A stretch of DNA of 64,000 bases. It comes from Paenibacillus pinihumi DSM 23905 = JCM 16419 (GTDB lineage Bacteria > Bacillota > Bacilli > Paenibacillales > Paenibacillaceae). Where the stretch lies: contig NZ_AULX01000006.1 of assembly GCF_000422505.1 (NCBI RefSeq), positions 186,001 through 250,000 on the forward strand, read 5' to 3'. Of this stretch, positions 9,251 to 22,331 are shown piece after piece (positions within the stretch are counted from its first letter, which is position 1; every line of letters begins with the position of its first letter). The notes under the pieces were generated by a model. It was not told the DNA's origin, ran no database searches, and saw only the letters and a list, made by a program, of their open reading frames with translations. The position numbers were made by a program, and so were the translations under genes.

Positions 9251-10117
9251 ATGAATGTTCCGATTTTGCGTGATAGCCAATTAAAGTTATTATGGACCGC
9301 GAGAGTCGATTATCCTAAAAAAAATGCTGTCCTGCCCCATCTGCATTCCGATTACTTTCAGCTTTTGTTGCCTCTTGAAGGCGCAGGTCAAATCATGATT
9401 GAAGATGAAACGCTGGATATTACACCGAACAGTTACTATTTATTCAAGCAAAACGTCACCCATAGCTTTAGCTTCACTAAAAATACGATTACACTTGATT
9501 TTAAATTTGTCATACTGGATTACAATCTGTTGCAATGGATTGAAACAATACCCGCATCCGGAATATGCGGTGAAGGAACAATTGCGGAATTCAAGCAATG
9601 GTTCAAGCTATCGCTGCAGCATATGAGAAAACCGAACGATATCCTCCCTTTTCGAGTTGAAAGCGGTTTCAAATCTTCTTTGTTTTCTTTACTTCAAGAC
9701 GATAGCCATAGTAATTCTGAACATCATAAACGGTTGCTCCTATCAGATTTTGACATGGCGCAGTATTTACAAGACAATCTGCACCACAACATTACATTAA
9801 ATGAACTGGCCCGGAAGTTCGGGTATCATCCGCATTATATTATTAATCTGTTTCAAGAATATACGGGAATGTCACCAATCCAGCTTTTGCAAAAACTTCG
9901 TTTGGAGAAAGCACGTGAATATTTAGAATTTACCGCCCTGTCTATCTCTGAAATTTCTGAAAAAGTCGGTCTTTCCTTGCCTTACTTTTCGAGACTGTTC
10001 CGATCGAAAGAAGGTATGTCTGCCTCCGCCTATCGCGAAATTATTCGAACAGCCATTGGCAAGGATCTTAATTTAAGTGGTGATTTTGAAAATACCTGGC
10101 TGGTCACTCATGGATAA
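9251..10117 (+). CDS. AraC-family transcriptional regulator
   Basis: Product of 288 aa. An N-terminal cupin-like ligand-binding half (HLHSDYFQLLLPLEGAGQIMIEDETLDITPNSYYLFK) is followed by two C-terminal helix-turn-helix units: LNELARKFGYHPHYIINLFQEYTG at about residues 180-205 and SISEISEKVGLSLPYFSRLFRSKEG at about residues 230-255. Start ATG follows TAGGAGGGA. It is divergent from the dehydrogenase and the polysaccharide cluster, which it most likely activates when the sugar is bound. Confidence 0.92.
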   Translation: MNVPILRDSQLKLLWTARVDYPKKNAVLPHLHSDYFQLLLPLEGAGQIMIEDETLDITPNSYYLFKQNVTHSFSFTKNTITLDFKFVILDYNLLQWIETIPASGICGEGTIAEFKQWFKLSLQHMRKPNDILPFRVESGFKSSLFSLLQDDSHSNSEHHKRLLLSDFDMAQYLQDNLHHNITLNELARKFGYHPHYIINLFQEYTGMSPIQLLQKLRLEKAREYLEFTALSISEISEKVGLSLPYFSRLFRSKEGMSASAYREIIRTAIGKDLNLSGDFENTWLVTHG

Positions 10118-10222
10118 ACAGCGGGCAGGAACTGATAACAGTCCAGTTGGAGAAATCGGACGAGGTCATCTCTAACATTCCCCGCTCATTCAAAAAGAAC
10201 AGCCCGAATTTCCTGGCTGCTC

Positions 10223-10564
10223 TTACAAGGGCTGTAATCTATGCACAATGGATTCACTCCATTGAGGAAGGGAATCCGACCGATATGTTATTGAACCGTT
10301 AGTTGTACTCAGAATAATTACACCTTCTATATGACTGTTATCTATAACAATCAGATGGTCGATTAAATGTAGATGAGAGAGTAAATTTTGAATGGAAGTG
10401 TTATGTCGTCTGTCCGGATTAATTGGATTGATTCCTCGGGCCAAGGCATCGGGATCAATATTAACACTTATTCCGAGTCAATCAGCAATTAGATTACGGA
10501 TTGTACTTTTTCCGCTTCCATTGTTCCCAGCAAAAACGTACATGATTGGAGTCGGATTATGCAT
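10223..10564 (-). pseudogene. zeta-toxin-like ATP/GTP-binding kinase, stop codon and internal deletion
   Basis: The reading frame starts with an N terminus carrying an intact P-loop (GNNGSGKST near residue 14), then hits TGA after RNLIAD. It continues in the same frame with LGISVNIDPDALARGINPINPDRRH and jumps directly to a C-terminal block (IQNLLSHLHLIDHLIVIDNS). The usual central part of zeta-toxin-like proteins is missing, by my estimate about 80 residues. Start overlaps the stop of the small gene upstream (ATGCATAA). Zeta-type enzymes phosphorylate UDP-N-acetylglucosamine or related substrates; this copy should be inactive. Confidence 0.75.
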
Positions 10565-10763
10565 GAGAACCGTCCTTTTCAGACAGAGGGATAACATTAC
10601 CGTTATTGTATTCCTTTACAATTTGGCCTTGTGCAGTTTTATATACAATGTATGTCCCGTTTGCTTTGGCATCTAACTTAGCTCGATCTCCCGTAAGCTT
10701 AATTAGTTTCTCGATGTCTTTGCATAAGTGAACTCCAGCTTGCCACGCAAAAAGAAAACTCAC
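10557..10763 (-). CDS. small partner protein of the zeta-like gene, possibly 5'-damaged
   Basis: Open frame of 68 aa ending SEKDGSHA, overlapping the start of the zeta-like pseudogene by 8 nt. The conserved-looking part begins at LCKDIEKLIKLTGDRAKLDAKANGTYIVYKTAQGQIVKEYNNGN. Upstream of that no ATG is present, and the first codons (from a GTG at 10763) look unrelated, so the native start may be lost. It could be an antidote-like or accessory partner by position only. I recognise no catalytic motif. Confidence 0.45.
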   Translation of the reverse strand: MSFLFAWQAGVHLCKDIEKLIKLTGDRAKLDAKANGTYIVYKTAQGQIVKEYNNGNVIPLSEKDGSHA

Positions 10764-10832
10764 ACCACCCTGTTAGCCCCTAAAAGTAGGTATAATGAAA
10801 AAAGAAAATACCTGTTAGCGAGGTGTTATGCT

Positions 10833-11075
10833 ATGCAGTGGCAAGAGGTTCGCAATATTTATCCCGATCAATATGTCCTTCTTGAAATCCTGAATTCTCA
10901 TACAGAAGATAGTGTTCAATATGTTGATGAAGTCGCTTTAATTAAAGCAATTCAAGATCCAGTTGAAGCAACCAAGGAACTGTTGAAATGTAGAGACAGC
11001 AACATCGTCTATCATACTGGTCAAGATAAGATAGCTATTGAGATTAGAAGAACTTTCTTTTACCGGGGCCGATAA
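10833..11075 (+). CDS. small hypothetical protein paired with a retropepsin-like gene
   Basis: Product of 80 aa, start ATG 8 nt after GAGGTG; a TATAAT box lies at 10791-10796. It is acidic/neutral and soluble (WQEVRNIYPDQYVLLEILNS near the start, EIRRTFFYRGR at the end). No known domain recognised. Its stop is 8 nt before the start of the aspartyl-protease pseudogene, so the two form an operon. The arrangement suggests a two-gene module whose second gene has died here. The second pseudogene copy (62.65 kb) lacks this partner. Confidence 0.65.
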   Translation: MQWQEVRNIYPDQYVLLEILNSHTEDSVQYVDEVALIKAIQDPVEATKELLKCRDSNIVYHTGQDKIAIEIRRTFFYRGR

Positions 11076-11082
11076 GTTGCAG

Positions 11083-11475
11083 ATGGATGATATCGATGGT
11101 TTGCTTTAAGCATTCTTAACGATCTGTTATAGAGGAAACTCGTTAACAATCGACAATTTAGTAATTGACACTGGCGCGGCGCATTCTCTTCTATCCTCTG
11201 ATGCTGTATCAGAGATCGGCATCAAATTTGAAAATGGCGATAAACTTGTGAGAAGCTTTGGGATCGGTGGAGACGAATATTCGTTTCGAAAGCGAGTTGA
11301 TCAAATTCAGCTTGGTGATCTAATCATGACAGATATCAGCATAGATTTTGGTGTCTTCCATGAAGACATCAATTACATAAATGGCCTTATTGGCCTCGAT
11401 ATCCTGAAAAATGGTAACATGATCATCGACCTTCACCAAATGGAAATGTATTCGGCAAACTCCAAATCGTACTGA
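11083..11475 (+). pseudogene. retropepsin-like aspartyl protease, copy A, nonsense mutation
   Basis: The 131-codon frame begins MDDIDGLL and meets TAA at 11107-11109, where the other copy in this window reads CAA (Gln). Beyond the stop the frame is intact and holds the aspartyl protease active-site motif VIDTGAAHSLL, a second hydrophobic motif (GLIGLDILKNGNMIIDL) and a normal end. Retropepsin-like proteases act as dimers with one DTG per subunit. The stop would truncate the product before the active site unless re-initiation occurs. Confidence 0.8.
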
Positions 11476-11508
11476 AATGGGGACGCGAGTTTACTCGCGT
11501 CCCCATTT
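11475..11508. terminator. hairpin after the retropepsin pseudogene
   Basis: AAATGGGGACGCGAGT is followed by TTACTCGCGTCCCCATTT, a nearly perfect stem of about 15 bp flanked by A- and T-runs on both sides. It should terminate transcription from either direction, and the same hairpin is kept in the second copy at 63045-63078. Confidence 0.8.
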
Positions 11509-11530
11509 CGTCCCCAACTACACTGTACGT

Positions 11531-11573
11531 CTACTCAAAACCCTTATAAATCAACAGACAAACGCTCTCAATA
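11531..11573 (-). pseudogene. 3'-terminal remnant of an RlmCD-type methyltransferase gene
   Basis: On the minus strand this reads [12 protein letters not shown] followed by TAG, identical to the end of the damaged methyltransferase gene at 63101. Only about 13 codons remain; upstream sequence is unrelated. It marks the breakpoint of the duplication. Confidence 0.7.
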
Positions 11574-11688
11574 AATAGACTTCTTGTATGGACTTGCTTC
11601 ATACAACTGCAAACCATCAATTCATGAAAAAGAGTGAATCTCGGATTTCTTAGCTTTGCGACAAAATAGTAATAGAGGCACGTTGTTC

Positions 11689-11703
11689 GCCTTTATTAAA
11701 GGC
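11689..11703. repeat. small palindrome downstream of the mannosidase operon
   Basis: GCCTTTATTAAAGGC is a perfect 15-nt inverted repeat about 60 bp after the last gene of the minus-strand operon. No T-run follows, so a terminator function is doubtful. The rest of 11574-11761 shows nothing recognisable. Confidence 0.35.
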
Positions 11704-11761
11704 TGCATGATCGTACACGCTCTATTGAACATGACGATGCACCTCCGGTGGTTACCAATAG

Positions 11762-14700
11762 CTAAGCCTTCAGCTGTACCAGAAACGTTTTGATTTCATA
11801 CGGCTTTAATTCAAAGGAATTCGAGCCGGATATCGGCTCACCCGACGGCCGCTCCATCAGATCGCACTCCTGCATAGCGGAAATGCCGTAGCTGCTGCCC
11901 AGCTCGACTGTCGTGCGAACCCCGGCAAATTCATGCACACGCAGCACCAGTTGGTCGCTGTCCTCCGCCTTCTTCACCGCGTCCACCATCACATTAGGGG
12001 CAGACAGCGTGAACAGAGACAGCGGCTCAACCGCCGCAGCCGCTCCGCTCACCGTCAGCGGATTATTCAGCGCCCAAGCCTCCTGCACGGTTCCTCCGGC
12101 ATACCAGTCTCCGGTGTGCGGGTACAGGGAGTAGGTAAAGGCATGTTCCCCGATATCTGCATTCGGGTCCGGATGGATCGCTGATTTGAGCAAAGACAGG
12201 CGCATAACATTGTCTTTAATATCATAGCCGTACTTGCAGTCGTTCAAGAGGCTGACGCCATAACCGCGCTCCGACAGGTCGGCCCATTGATGCCCGACGG
12301 ATTCAAAGCGGGCCCAGTCCCAGCTCGTATTCCAGTGGGTTGGACGCTTCACGTTGCCGAACTGGATATCGTAGGTCGCTTCGGTTGAGCGCACATCTAC
12401 CGGGAAGGCTACCTTCAGCAATTGCTGATGCTCCTGCCAGTCGATTTCCGTCCGGAAATCAATCCGGCGGCTGCCTGCATAGACAGTCATGCGCTGGGTA
12501 ATAACCGAGCTGGCATACCGCCACTGAAACTTCATCGTTGCCGCAAGCGGGCCGATCTCCACCAGCTCCGCGGATACGAGCTCCGTAATTTCCCGCATCT
12601 TCTCCTGATAGAAAATATCCACGTCCCACGCTTCAAAATGCAGCGGCTTGTCCTCGAACACCTGCAGCACATTGCCGCGCGCATCCTTAGCCAGCACTTC
12701 CCTGCGGTAATCCAGATCGAAGACACGGCTGAGCTGTCCGTTCCCGTTCCACTCCAGCACATAATGCGGGGTCTCCAACACACGGCCTTCCTGACGGAAC
12801 GGCACTTCAGATGCGCGCTGCTCCTGTCCATCGGCAGCTGCTTCGTACCGGATACCCGTCATGCCGAGTGAAGGCACATTCGGCGCCTGAATCAGCCAGC
12901 GGCCATCCGTATGCTGTGCTTGCAGCGGACGTCCTTCATGGTCGGACCACGCACTGCCCGCAGGCGCTGCTGCGCCGTCCAGCAGGGCAAGGCCGCTGCG
13001 CTCCCAAGGCGAGCTGTTCAGCACGGTCAGCGCTCTGCCCTGCGTAGCTTCACCGTTGCCAATGGAGCTTGCAGCCCCATTCCATGCCGTATCGGCCAAC
13101 TGCTGTGCTTCTGCGTATTCCTCGCGGCTGTCCTCGTACACTTCTGCAATCGAGGAGCCCGGGATAATGTCATGGAATTGGTTGCGCAGCACAATGGTCC
13201 AGCCCTGGTTCAGCGCTTCCTGCGGATATTGGCTCCAGTCCTTGCGGGCAACCGCCGCCAGCGCATTCAGCCATTCCGTCTCTCTGAGTTGCAGCTCCAG
13301 CTTGCGGTTCATTTTCTTGTTGTAGGCCTGGCTCGTATAGGTGCCGCGATGGTATTCCAGATACAGCTCGCCGTCCCACACATGGACATAGCGGTCGCTC
13401 TCCTCTACCGTCTTCACCAGCCGCTTGAAGTAATCGTCGGCACGGCCGGTTTTGACGTTCGGCAGCCCCGGCATATCGTCCAGTCGGCGGCGCATTTCCA
13501 GCATCTCGCGGTTGACCCCGCCGCCTCCGTCGCCATAACCGTAGGACAGCAGCATCTCCTGGTTCACTTCTTTGTCCTGGTAAGCGTCCCAGGCACCCTT
13601 GACGGTATCGGCAGAGACCAGACCGTTATACGTATAGAAGAAAGAGTTGGCTTCTTCCCAATCGTCAGGTGTTGTAATGAAATGCGTCACAACCTCGGAG
13701 CCGTCGATGCCGCGCCACTTGAATGTATCATGCGGCATCCGGTTGAACTGGTTCCAGCTGATCTTCGTCGTCATGAACGTATCAAAGCCGGACTTTTGCA
13801 AAATTTGCGGCAGCGCCCAGCTGTAGCCGAATACATCCGGCAGCCACAGATATGTGCTCTCCACGCCGAATTCATCGCGCATGAACCGGGTGCCGAACAG
13901 GAACTGGCGGACCAGCGACTCCCCGGAGGTCAGATTGCAGTCGGCCTCCAGCCACATGCCGCCGCCAATCTCCCAGCGGCCCTCGCGGACCCGTTCCTTG
14001 ATCTGTTCATAGATTTCGGGATAGTCCTGCTTGATGTAGGCATAGAGCTGCGGCTGGGTCTGCAGGAACACATAGTCCGGGAACCGCTCCATCAGGCGCA
14101 GCACCGTGGAGAAGGAGCGCGCGCACTTCTCGCGCGTATGCTTCAGCCGCCATAGCCACGCCACATCAATATGGGTGTGTCCCACACAAGTCACGGTCAC
14201 GGAATGCTGCTTGTCCATGCCCTCAAGCTCGGCATGCAGCACCTCTCTCGCACGGTGAACGGATTCACAGTACGCATCCGAGCCCGGAACCGACCAGTCC
14301 ACCAGCAGAAAAGCGCGGTCCAGCGCCCGCAGCAGGTTCGTCCGGTCCGGATGTCCGGCATCCAGCACCTTTACAGTCTCCAGCACTGCGCGGCCCGTGT
14401 AGTAGAAATCGTCGATCTTCTCATCGAGCCAGCAGATTTCCGCTACATTTACCGTATGTTTCAGATCGCGCGGCGGCCCTCCGCCCTCCAGGCCGGACCA
14501 CAGCCGGATATCCATTGTGCCCGTTGACCCGGCAGCATCATCAGGGAGGAACACCTCCTGATGGTTCGAATCCACACCTTGATAAGGCGCCCCGTTCCAA
14601 TAGAGCAGCGACTCGAAGCCGCTGTTGCCGCCGCCTCCCGTCTCGCCAAAGTCGAAACGGCCCAGTACCGTTTTGCCTGCCCATGCCTGCGGAATTTCAA

Positions 14701-14920
14701 TGCTGCGGCTCAGCCACAGATAGCGGTCACGGCCGCTCCAGGTCTCACCCGTCTTCAGCTCGAAGGAAGCGGAATGTAATGGCGGCCTTGCGCCATTAGC
14801 TCCTTCTTCATCTTCCACAGCCGCGAATCGCTCCAGTTGTATCGCATCCCGGTAGCGGGTTTCACTCAGCTCCCGCAGTCTGGCTTCCAGCTTTTTCTCT
14901 GTAAACAACATCTGTTCCAC
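11762..14920 (-). CDS. GH38 alpha-mannosidase
   Basis: Product of 1052 aa, cytoplasmic, normal for bacterial GH38. An N-terminal beta-sandwich region is followed by the catalytic domain from about residue 240 with the zinc motif GHTHIDVAW (His248, His250, Asp252), WEIGGGMWLEAD, and the nucleophile Asp362 in LPDVFGYS. The helical mid-domain and large C-terminal beta domain follow. The enzyme removes alpha-linked mannose with retention using a zinc ion. Last gene of the ten-gene operon. Start is a GTG; an ATG three codons later is an equally possible start. Base composition is GC-rich compared with the flanking islands. Confidence 0.95.
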   Translation of the reverse strand: MEQMLFTEKKLEARLRELSETRYRDAIQLERFAAVEDEEGANGARPPLHSASFELKTGETWSGRDRYLWLSRSIEIPQAWAGKTVLGRFDFGETGGGGNSGFESLLYWNGAPYQGVDSNHQEVFLPDDAAGSTGTMDIRLWSGLEGGGPPRDLKHTVNVAEICWLDEKIDDFYYTGRAVLETVKVLDAGHPDRTNLLRALDRAFLLVDWSVPGSDAYCESVHRAREVLHAELEGMDKQHSVTVTCVGHTHIDVAWLWRLKHTREKCARSFSTVLRLMERFPDYVFLQTQPQLYAYIKQDYPEIYEQIKERVREGRWEIGGGMWLEADCNLTSGESLVRQFLFGTRFMRDEFGVESTYLWLPDVFGYSWALPQILQKSGFDTFMTTKISWNQFNRMPHDTFKWRGIDGSEVVTHFITTPDDWEEANSFFYTYNGLVSADTVKGAWDAYQDKEVNQEMLLSYGYGDGGGGVNREMLEMRRRLDDMPGLPNVKTGRADDYFKRLVKTVEESDRYVHVWDGELYLEYHRGTYTSQAYNKKMNRKLELQLRETEWLNALAAVARKDWSQYPQEALNQGWTIVLRNQFHDIIPGSSIAEVYEDSREEYAEAQQLADTAWNGAASSIGNGEATQGRALTVLNSSPWERSGLALLDGAAAPAGSAWSDHEGRPLQAQHTDGRWLIQAPNVPSLGMTGIRYEAAADGQEQRASEVPFRQEGRVLETPHYVLEWNGNGQLSRVFDLDYRREVLAKDARGNVLQVFEDKPLHFEAWDVDIFYQEKMREITELVSAELVEIGPLAATMKFQWRYASSVITQRMTVYAGSRRIDFRTEIDWQEHQQLLKVAFPVDVRSTEATYDIQFGNVKRPTHWNTSWDWARFESVGHQWADLSERGYGVSLLNDCKYGYDIKDNVMRLSLLKSAIHPDPNADIGEHAFTYSLYPHTGDWYAGGTVQEAWALNNPLTVSGAAAAVEPLSLFTLSAPNVMVDAVKKAEDSDQLVLRVHEFAGVRTTVELGSSYGISAMQECDLMERPSGEPISGSNSFELKPYEIKTFLVQLKA

Positions 14921-14993
14921 ACCTGCCTTTCTGATCTCTGTTCATGCCAAATGCCATTGTCTTATCCGATCTATTTATTTTGAACGAAAGACT

Positions 14994-15062
14994 TGCAAGC
15001 CCCAACGGAGAATCGGGACAAAATCGATGATGCCTGTGCCAATTTCGGCAAAGTCTTCCTTC
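14994..15062 (-). pseudogene. fragment of a second sugar epimerase gene
   Basis: The minus strand reads EDFAEIGTGIIDFVPILRWGLQ, closely matching EYFAEIGTGVIDFLPILRWGLQ of the intact epimerase gene just upstream (15157-15927). The DNA match covers about 70 bp with some substitutions. It is flanked by unrelated sequence up to 15156, so it looks like the debris of a tandem duplication or a displaced allele in the 236-bp gap before GH38. Confidence 0.75.
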
Positions 15063-15156
15063 AAGTAAGGCCGTAGTGTAATACCGATCGCTGTTATTCC
15101 CGGATTTCCTCCAGAATCATTTCACACTTGGGCAATCCGGCTTCCGTTTGTATGGT

Positions 15157-15927
15157 TCAATTTTTATCGAGTCCGAGCTGCCCCTCCAGCTTGAGCAGAT
15201 TTTCCAGGCTGAGCGCCAGACTGTCCAGCGGATTGCCCGGGCAGTAATCCTGCTCCACGGCGAACCATTCCACCCCGTTCTGCAAGCCCCAGCGGAGAAT
15301 CGGCAAGAAGTCGATGACGCCTGTGCCAATTTCGGCAAAGTATTCCCGCTCATCGCTTGTCATATCCTTCAAATGCAAAATCGGCATGCGGAAGGCATAA
15401 TTGCGGATGAATTCCAGCGGGTCGAGTCCCGCCTTGCGAATCCAGTACGTATCCAGCTCTGCATGAACGGAGTGATCCTCAAGCAAATATTCCAGGGCGT
15501 ATTTCCCCTCAATCCGGGTATGAAATTCAAAATCATGATTATGATAGCCAGCCCTGTATCCGGTTCCCTTCACCTGCTCCGCCACATGCAACAGATCGCT
15601 GCGGACGCTGGCATAGCCTTCAGGTGTTTGCAGGCCGTCAGGCAGAGAGTGACATATAAAGTCCTTCGTGCCGAATAAATCCGCTTCTTCAAGAACCGCT
15701 TTCAGATCATTCTTCATCCGCTCCAAGCCCACATGCATGCCTGCGGTTTTCAGACCCAACTCGTTCATGATGGCGGCAATATCCTTGGCGGGATTGCCAT
15801 GCAGGCCATCGATCTGCACCGCTGTCCAGCCCATTTTATGCAGCTCTCTCAGCACGCCCTCGAAGTCTTCCTTTAATTGATATCTCACCGTAGATAATTG
15901 CGCAGCCAACTGATGCCTGATTGTCAT
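15157..15927 (-). CDS. sugar phosphate isomerase/epimerase (TIM barrel)
   Basis: Product of 256 aa of the xylose-isomerase-like TIM-barrel family. Metal-site-like residues are seen in GYHNHDFEF (His), HAELDTYWIRKAG (Glu/Asp) and ILHLKDM (His). FAEIGTGVIDFLPIL and WFAVEQD close the barrel. Its start overlaps the stop of the aldo/keto reductase gene (ATGA), so the two are translationally coupled. It probably interconverts a keto-sugar intermediate, together with the reductase. Substrate unknown. Confidence 0.88.
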   Translation of the reverse strand: MTIRHQLAAQLSTVRYQLKEDFEGVLRELHKMGWTAVQIDGLHGNPAKDIAAIMNELGLKTAGMHVGLERMKNDLKAVLEEADLFGTKDFICHSLPDGLQTPEGYASVRSDLLHVAEQVKGTGYRAGYHNHDFEFHTRIEGKYALEYLLEDHSVHAELDTYWIRKAGLDPLEFIRNYAFRMPILHLKDMTSDEREYFAEIGTGVIDFLPILRWGLQNGVEWFAVEQDYCPGNPLDSLALSLENLLKLEGQLGLDKN

Positions 15928-16865
15928 TGTCCGATATCCTCCTTGACCAGATCAAGCCACTCGACCTCCTGCGGTGTCAGCGGCAGGTTCATTGCCTCTA
16001 CCGACGACTTCAGCTCCTCCGGATTGCGCGGCCCGATAATGGCCCCGGTAAGGAAAGGCTGATGCAGCACATAGGACAGGGCGATCTGGATTGCTGTTAC
16101 GCCCTTCGCCTCTGCGAGCTGCACCGCACGGCGGTACCGCTCCCAGTTGTCCCCGCTGTAATACACGCGCACCATCTCCTCATCCAAGTGGTTGTCCGGC
16201 GTGAAGTAACCGGAGAAGAAACCGCCTGCCTGAGCAGACCAGGACAGCAGCGGCAGTTGATGCGCTGCATGCCAGGCGCAGGTATCGCCATCTGCCGAGA
16301 CACAGCCCTCCCAGCGCGGTTCATTCGGCTTGGCCAGACTGAGGTTCGGGCTGCTGAAGGCAAATCCGGTCAGACCATGGGCTGCCGCATATTCATTGGC
16401 CTCCTGAATCCGCTGATGGCTCCAGTTCGAGGCCCCGATCGCCCCGATCCGCTTGGCAGCCAGATGCTCGTTCAGCTCCTCCATAATGGGTCCGACCGGA
16501 ACGCCGGGATCGTCACGGTGAAGGGCATACAGGTCCACATACGTCGTGCCCAGCCGCTCCAGACTTTCCAGCAGATCCTTGCGTATCGCCTGCGGATTGA
16601 CCCGCGGTCCCGGGCTGCCGTCGTCATGATGGGCGCCCTTGGACAGAATGACCACCTTGTCCCGCAGATTGTTCTCCGCAAGCCATTGTCCGAGCAGTTG
16701 CTCCCTGCCCCGGTATTGATGCGCGGTGTCAAATGCATTGCCTCCGGCCTCAATATAGGCGTCCAGCATCAGCCGCTCCGGCTCCTCCAGCTTTCTCAAA
16801 TCTCCGGTTCCCATGAACAGGCGGGAAATCGGCTTGTCCACTCCCGCAATATGCATAACCTTCAT
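15924..16865 (-). CDS. aldo/keto reductase
   Basis: Product of 313 aa. It has the AKR fold signatures GGNAFDTAHQYRGREQLLGQWL (catalytic Asp, then Tyr), VVILSKGAHHDD (Lys), VDLYALHRDDP (His) and IGASNWSHQRI. These give the Asp-Tyr-Lys-His tetrad for NADPH-dependent carbonyl reduction. Start ATG follows AAGGAGGATTG. It lies between the beta-galactosidase and epimerase genes in the glycan operon and probably acts on a released sugar derivative. Confidence 0.92.
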   Translation of the reverse strand: MKVMHIAGVDKPISRLFMGTGDLRKLEEPERLMLDAYIEAGGNAFDTAHQYRGREQLLGQWLAENNLRDKVVILSKGAHHDDGSPGPRVNPQAIRKDLLESLERLGTTYVDLYALHRDDPGVPVGPIMEELNEHLAAKRIGAIGASNWSHQRIQEANEYAAAHGLTGFAFSSPNLSLAKPNEPRWEGCVSADGDTCAWHAAHQLPLLSWSAQAGGFFSGYFTPDNHLDEEMVRVYYSGDNWERYRRAVQLAEAKGVTAIQIALSYVLHQPFLTGAIIGPRNPEELKSSVEAMNLPLTPQEVEWLDLVKEDIGQ

Positions 16866-16923
16866 TGTGCAATCCTCCTTTTGGCTTCAACACATCCCGA
16901 ACGCCTGCTCCAGCAATCGTCTG

Positions 16924-21351
<4,428 letters not shown>

Positions 21352-21352
<1 letters not shown>

Positions 21353-22302
21353 TATTCCACCCCTTTCTTCAATGGCTGTGCATGTCCGGCAACAAAGGCC
21401 CGCAACGCTTCTGCATCCGGTGAACCGGTGCTGCCGCCATATGCGCCGACTGACAGCGCTCCGCAGGCGTTTCCGTAACTCAGGCTGTCCCCGACACCCT
21501 GGCCGGTCAGAAACCCGAACAGATAACCGGCGTTGAAGCAGTCGCCTGCTCCTGTCGTATCGACGGCCTCTGCCGGATAAGCCCCCTGGCGGGTCAGAAT
21601 GCCGTCCTTCATGACGGCGGCCCCTTTTGGCCCGAGCTTGACCGCGACGTGGCTGCAATATTGAGCCATATACCGCATGCTGTCCTCTATATCGTCAAGG
21701 CCTGTATAATGCAGCGCCTCGGTTTCATTCATCAGGAATACATCCATATAGCGCATCAGTTCGAAGACGCCCTTATACCACTCGCCGGAGTCATCCCAGC
21801 CCACATCGCAGGAGAGGGTAACGCCCTTCGCTTTCAGCGCCTTGGCCATCGCCATATACGGCTCATGGTTGCTCCTCCCTTTGTAGCCGGTCACATGGAC
21901 ATGGCGTCCCTCGGAAATTTGTTCCAAATCAAGCTGATCCATCCGCAGCTCCATGTTCGTTCCCGCATAGGTAATGAACGACCGGTCCGTATCCGGATTA
22001 AAGGCAATCGAGATTCCGGTCTGATGGAGCCGACTTGTTTTAATCATTCTGGTATCGATTCCATATTTGGCAAAATGAGCCCGTACATACTGTCCATACA
22101 TATCATCGCCCAGTATTCCGTTAAAGGCGACGCGGAGGCCGAGCTTGGCGAGAGCGAGTGAAAAAACAGCCGCCCCGCCGCCAACATGCAACATCACATG
22201 ATCCACGAGCACTTCCTGTCCGGGGAGGGGAATTTCATTCGCCCCTACAACGGTCAGGTCAATATTCGCATCGCCAATTACTACCGCATCAAATGTTTTC
22301 AA
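21352..22302 (-). CDS. PfkB-family carbohydrate kinase
   Basis: Product of 316 aa. PfkB signatures are clear: HVGGGAAVFSLALAKLGL near residue 37 and DTTGAGDCFNAGYLFGFL near residue 250, with the catalytic Asp in GAGD. It uses ATP to phosphorylate a sugar at the primary hydroxyl. It begins at a TTG (GGGAGA upstream) and is coupled to GH125 by a stop/start overlap. A hexose or mannose-like substrate is inferred from the operon only. Confidence 0.92.
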
Positions 22303-22331
22303 CGTTGTCTCCCTCTTCCAATCCGCTATGA

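Larger units (their letters stand above)
11082..11573. repeat. direct repeat copy A (about 490 bp, partner at 62.65 kb)
   Basis: This segment matches 62654-63143 along its whole length in the same orientation, with scattered substitutions and a 2-nt length difference. It covers the retropepsin-like pseudogene, its terminator and the last codons of a methyltransferase gene. Each copy has a different inactivating lesion, so both arose from an intact ancestor and decayed separately. No insertion-sequence ends or target duplications were seen. Confidence 0.88.

Noticed and set aside
11082-11573. Insertion sequence explanation for the 490-bp repeat
   Set aside because: No terminal inverted repeats, no transposase and no target duplication were seen at either copy.
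12911-14155. Long plus-strand open frame (414 codons) opposite the GH38 gene
   Set aside because: It lies fully antisense to a clear GH38 alpha-mannosidase, has no recognisable motif, and is explained by the GC-rich codon pattern of the real gene.
21353-21658. 5' extension of the GH125 frame into the kinase gene
   Set aside because: The extension reads Arg/Gly-rich nonsense from another frame of pfkB; the ATGATG overlapping the kinase stop starts a normal-length GH125.
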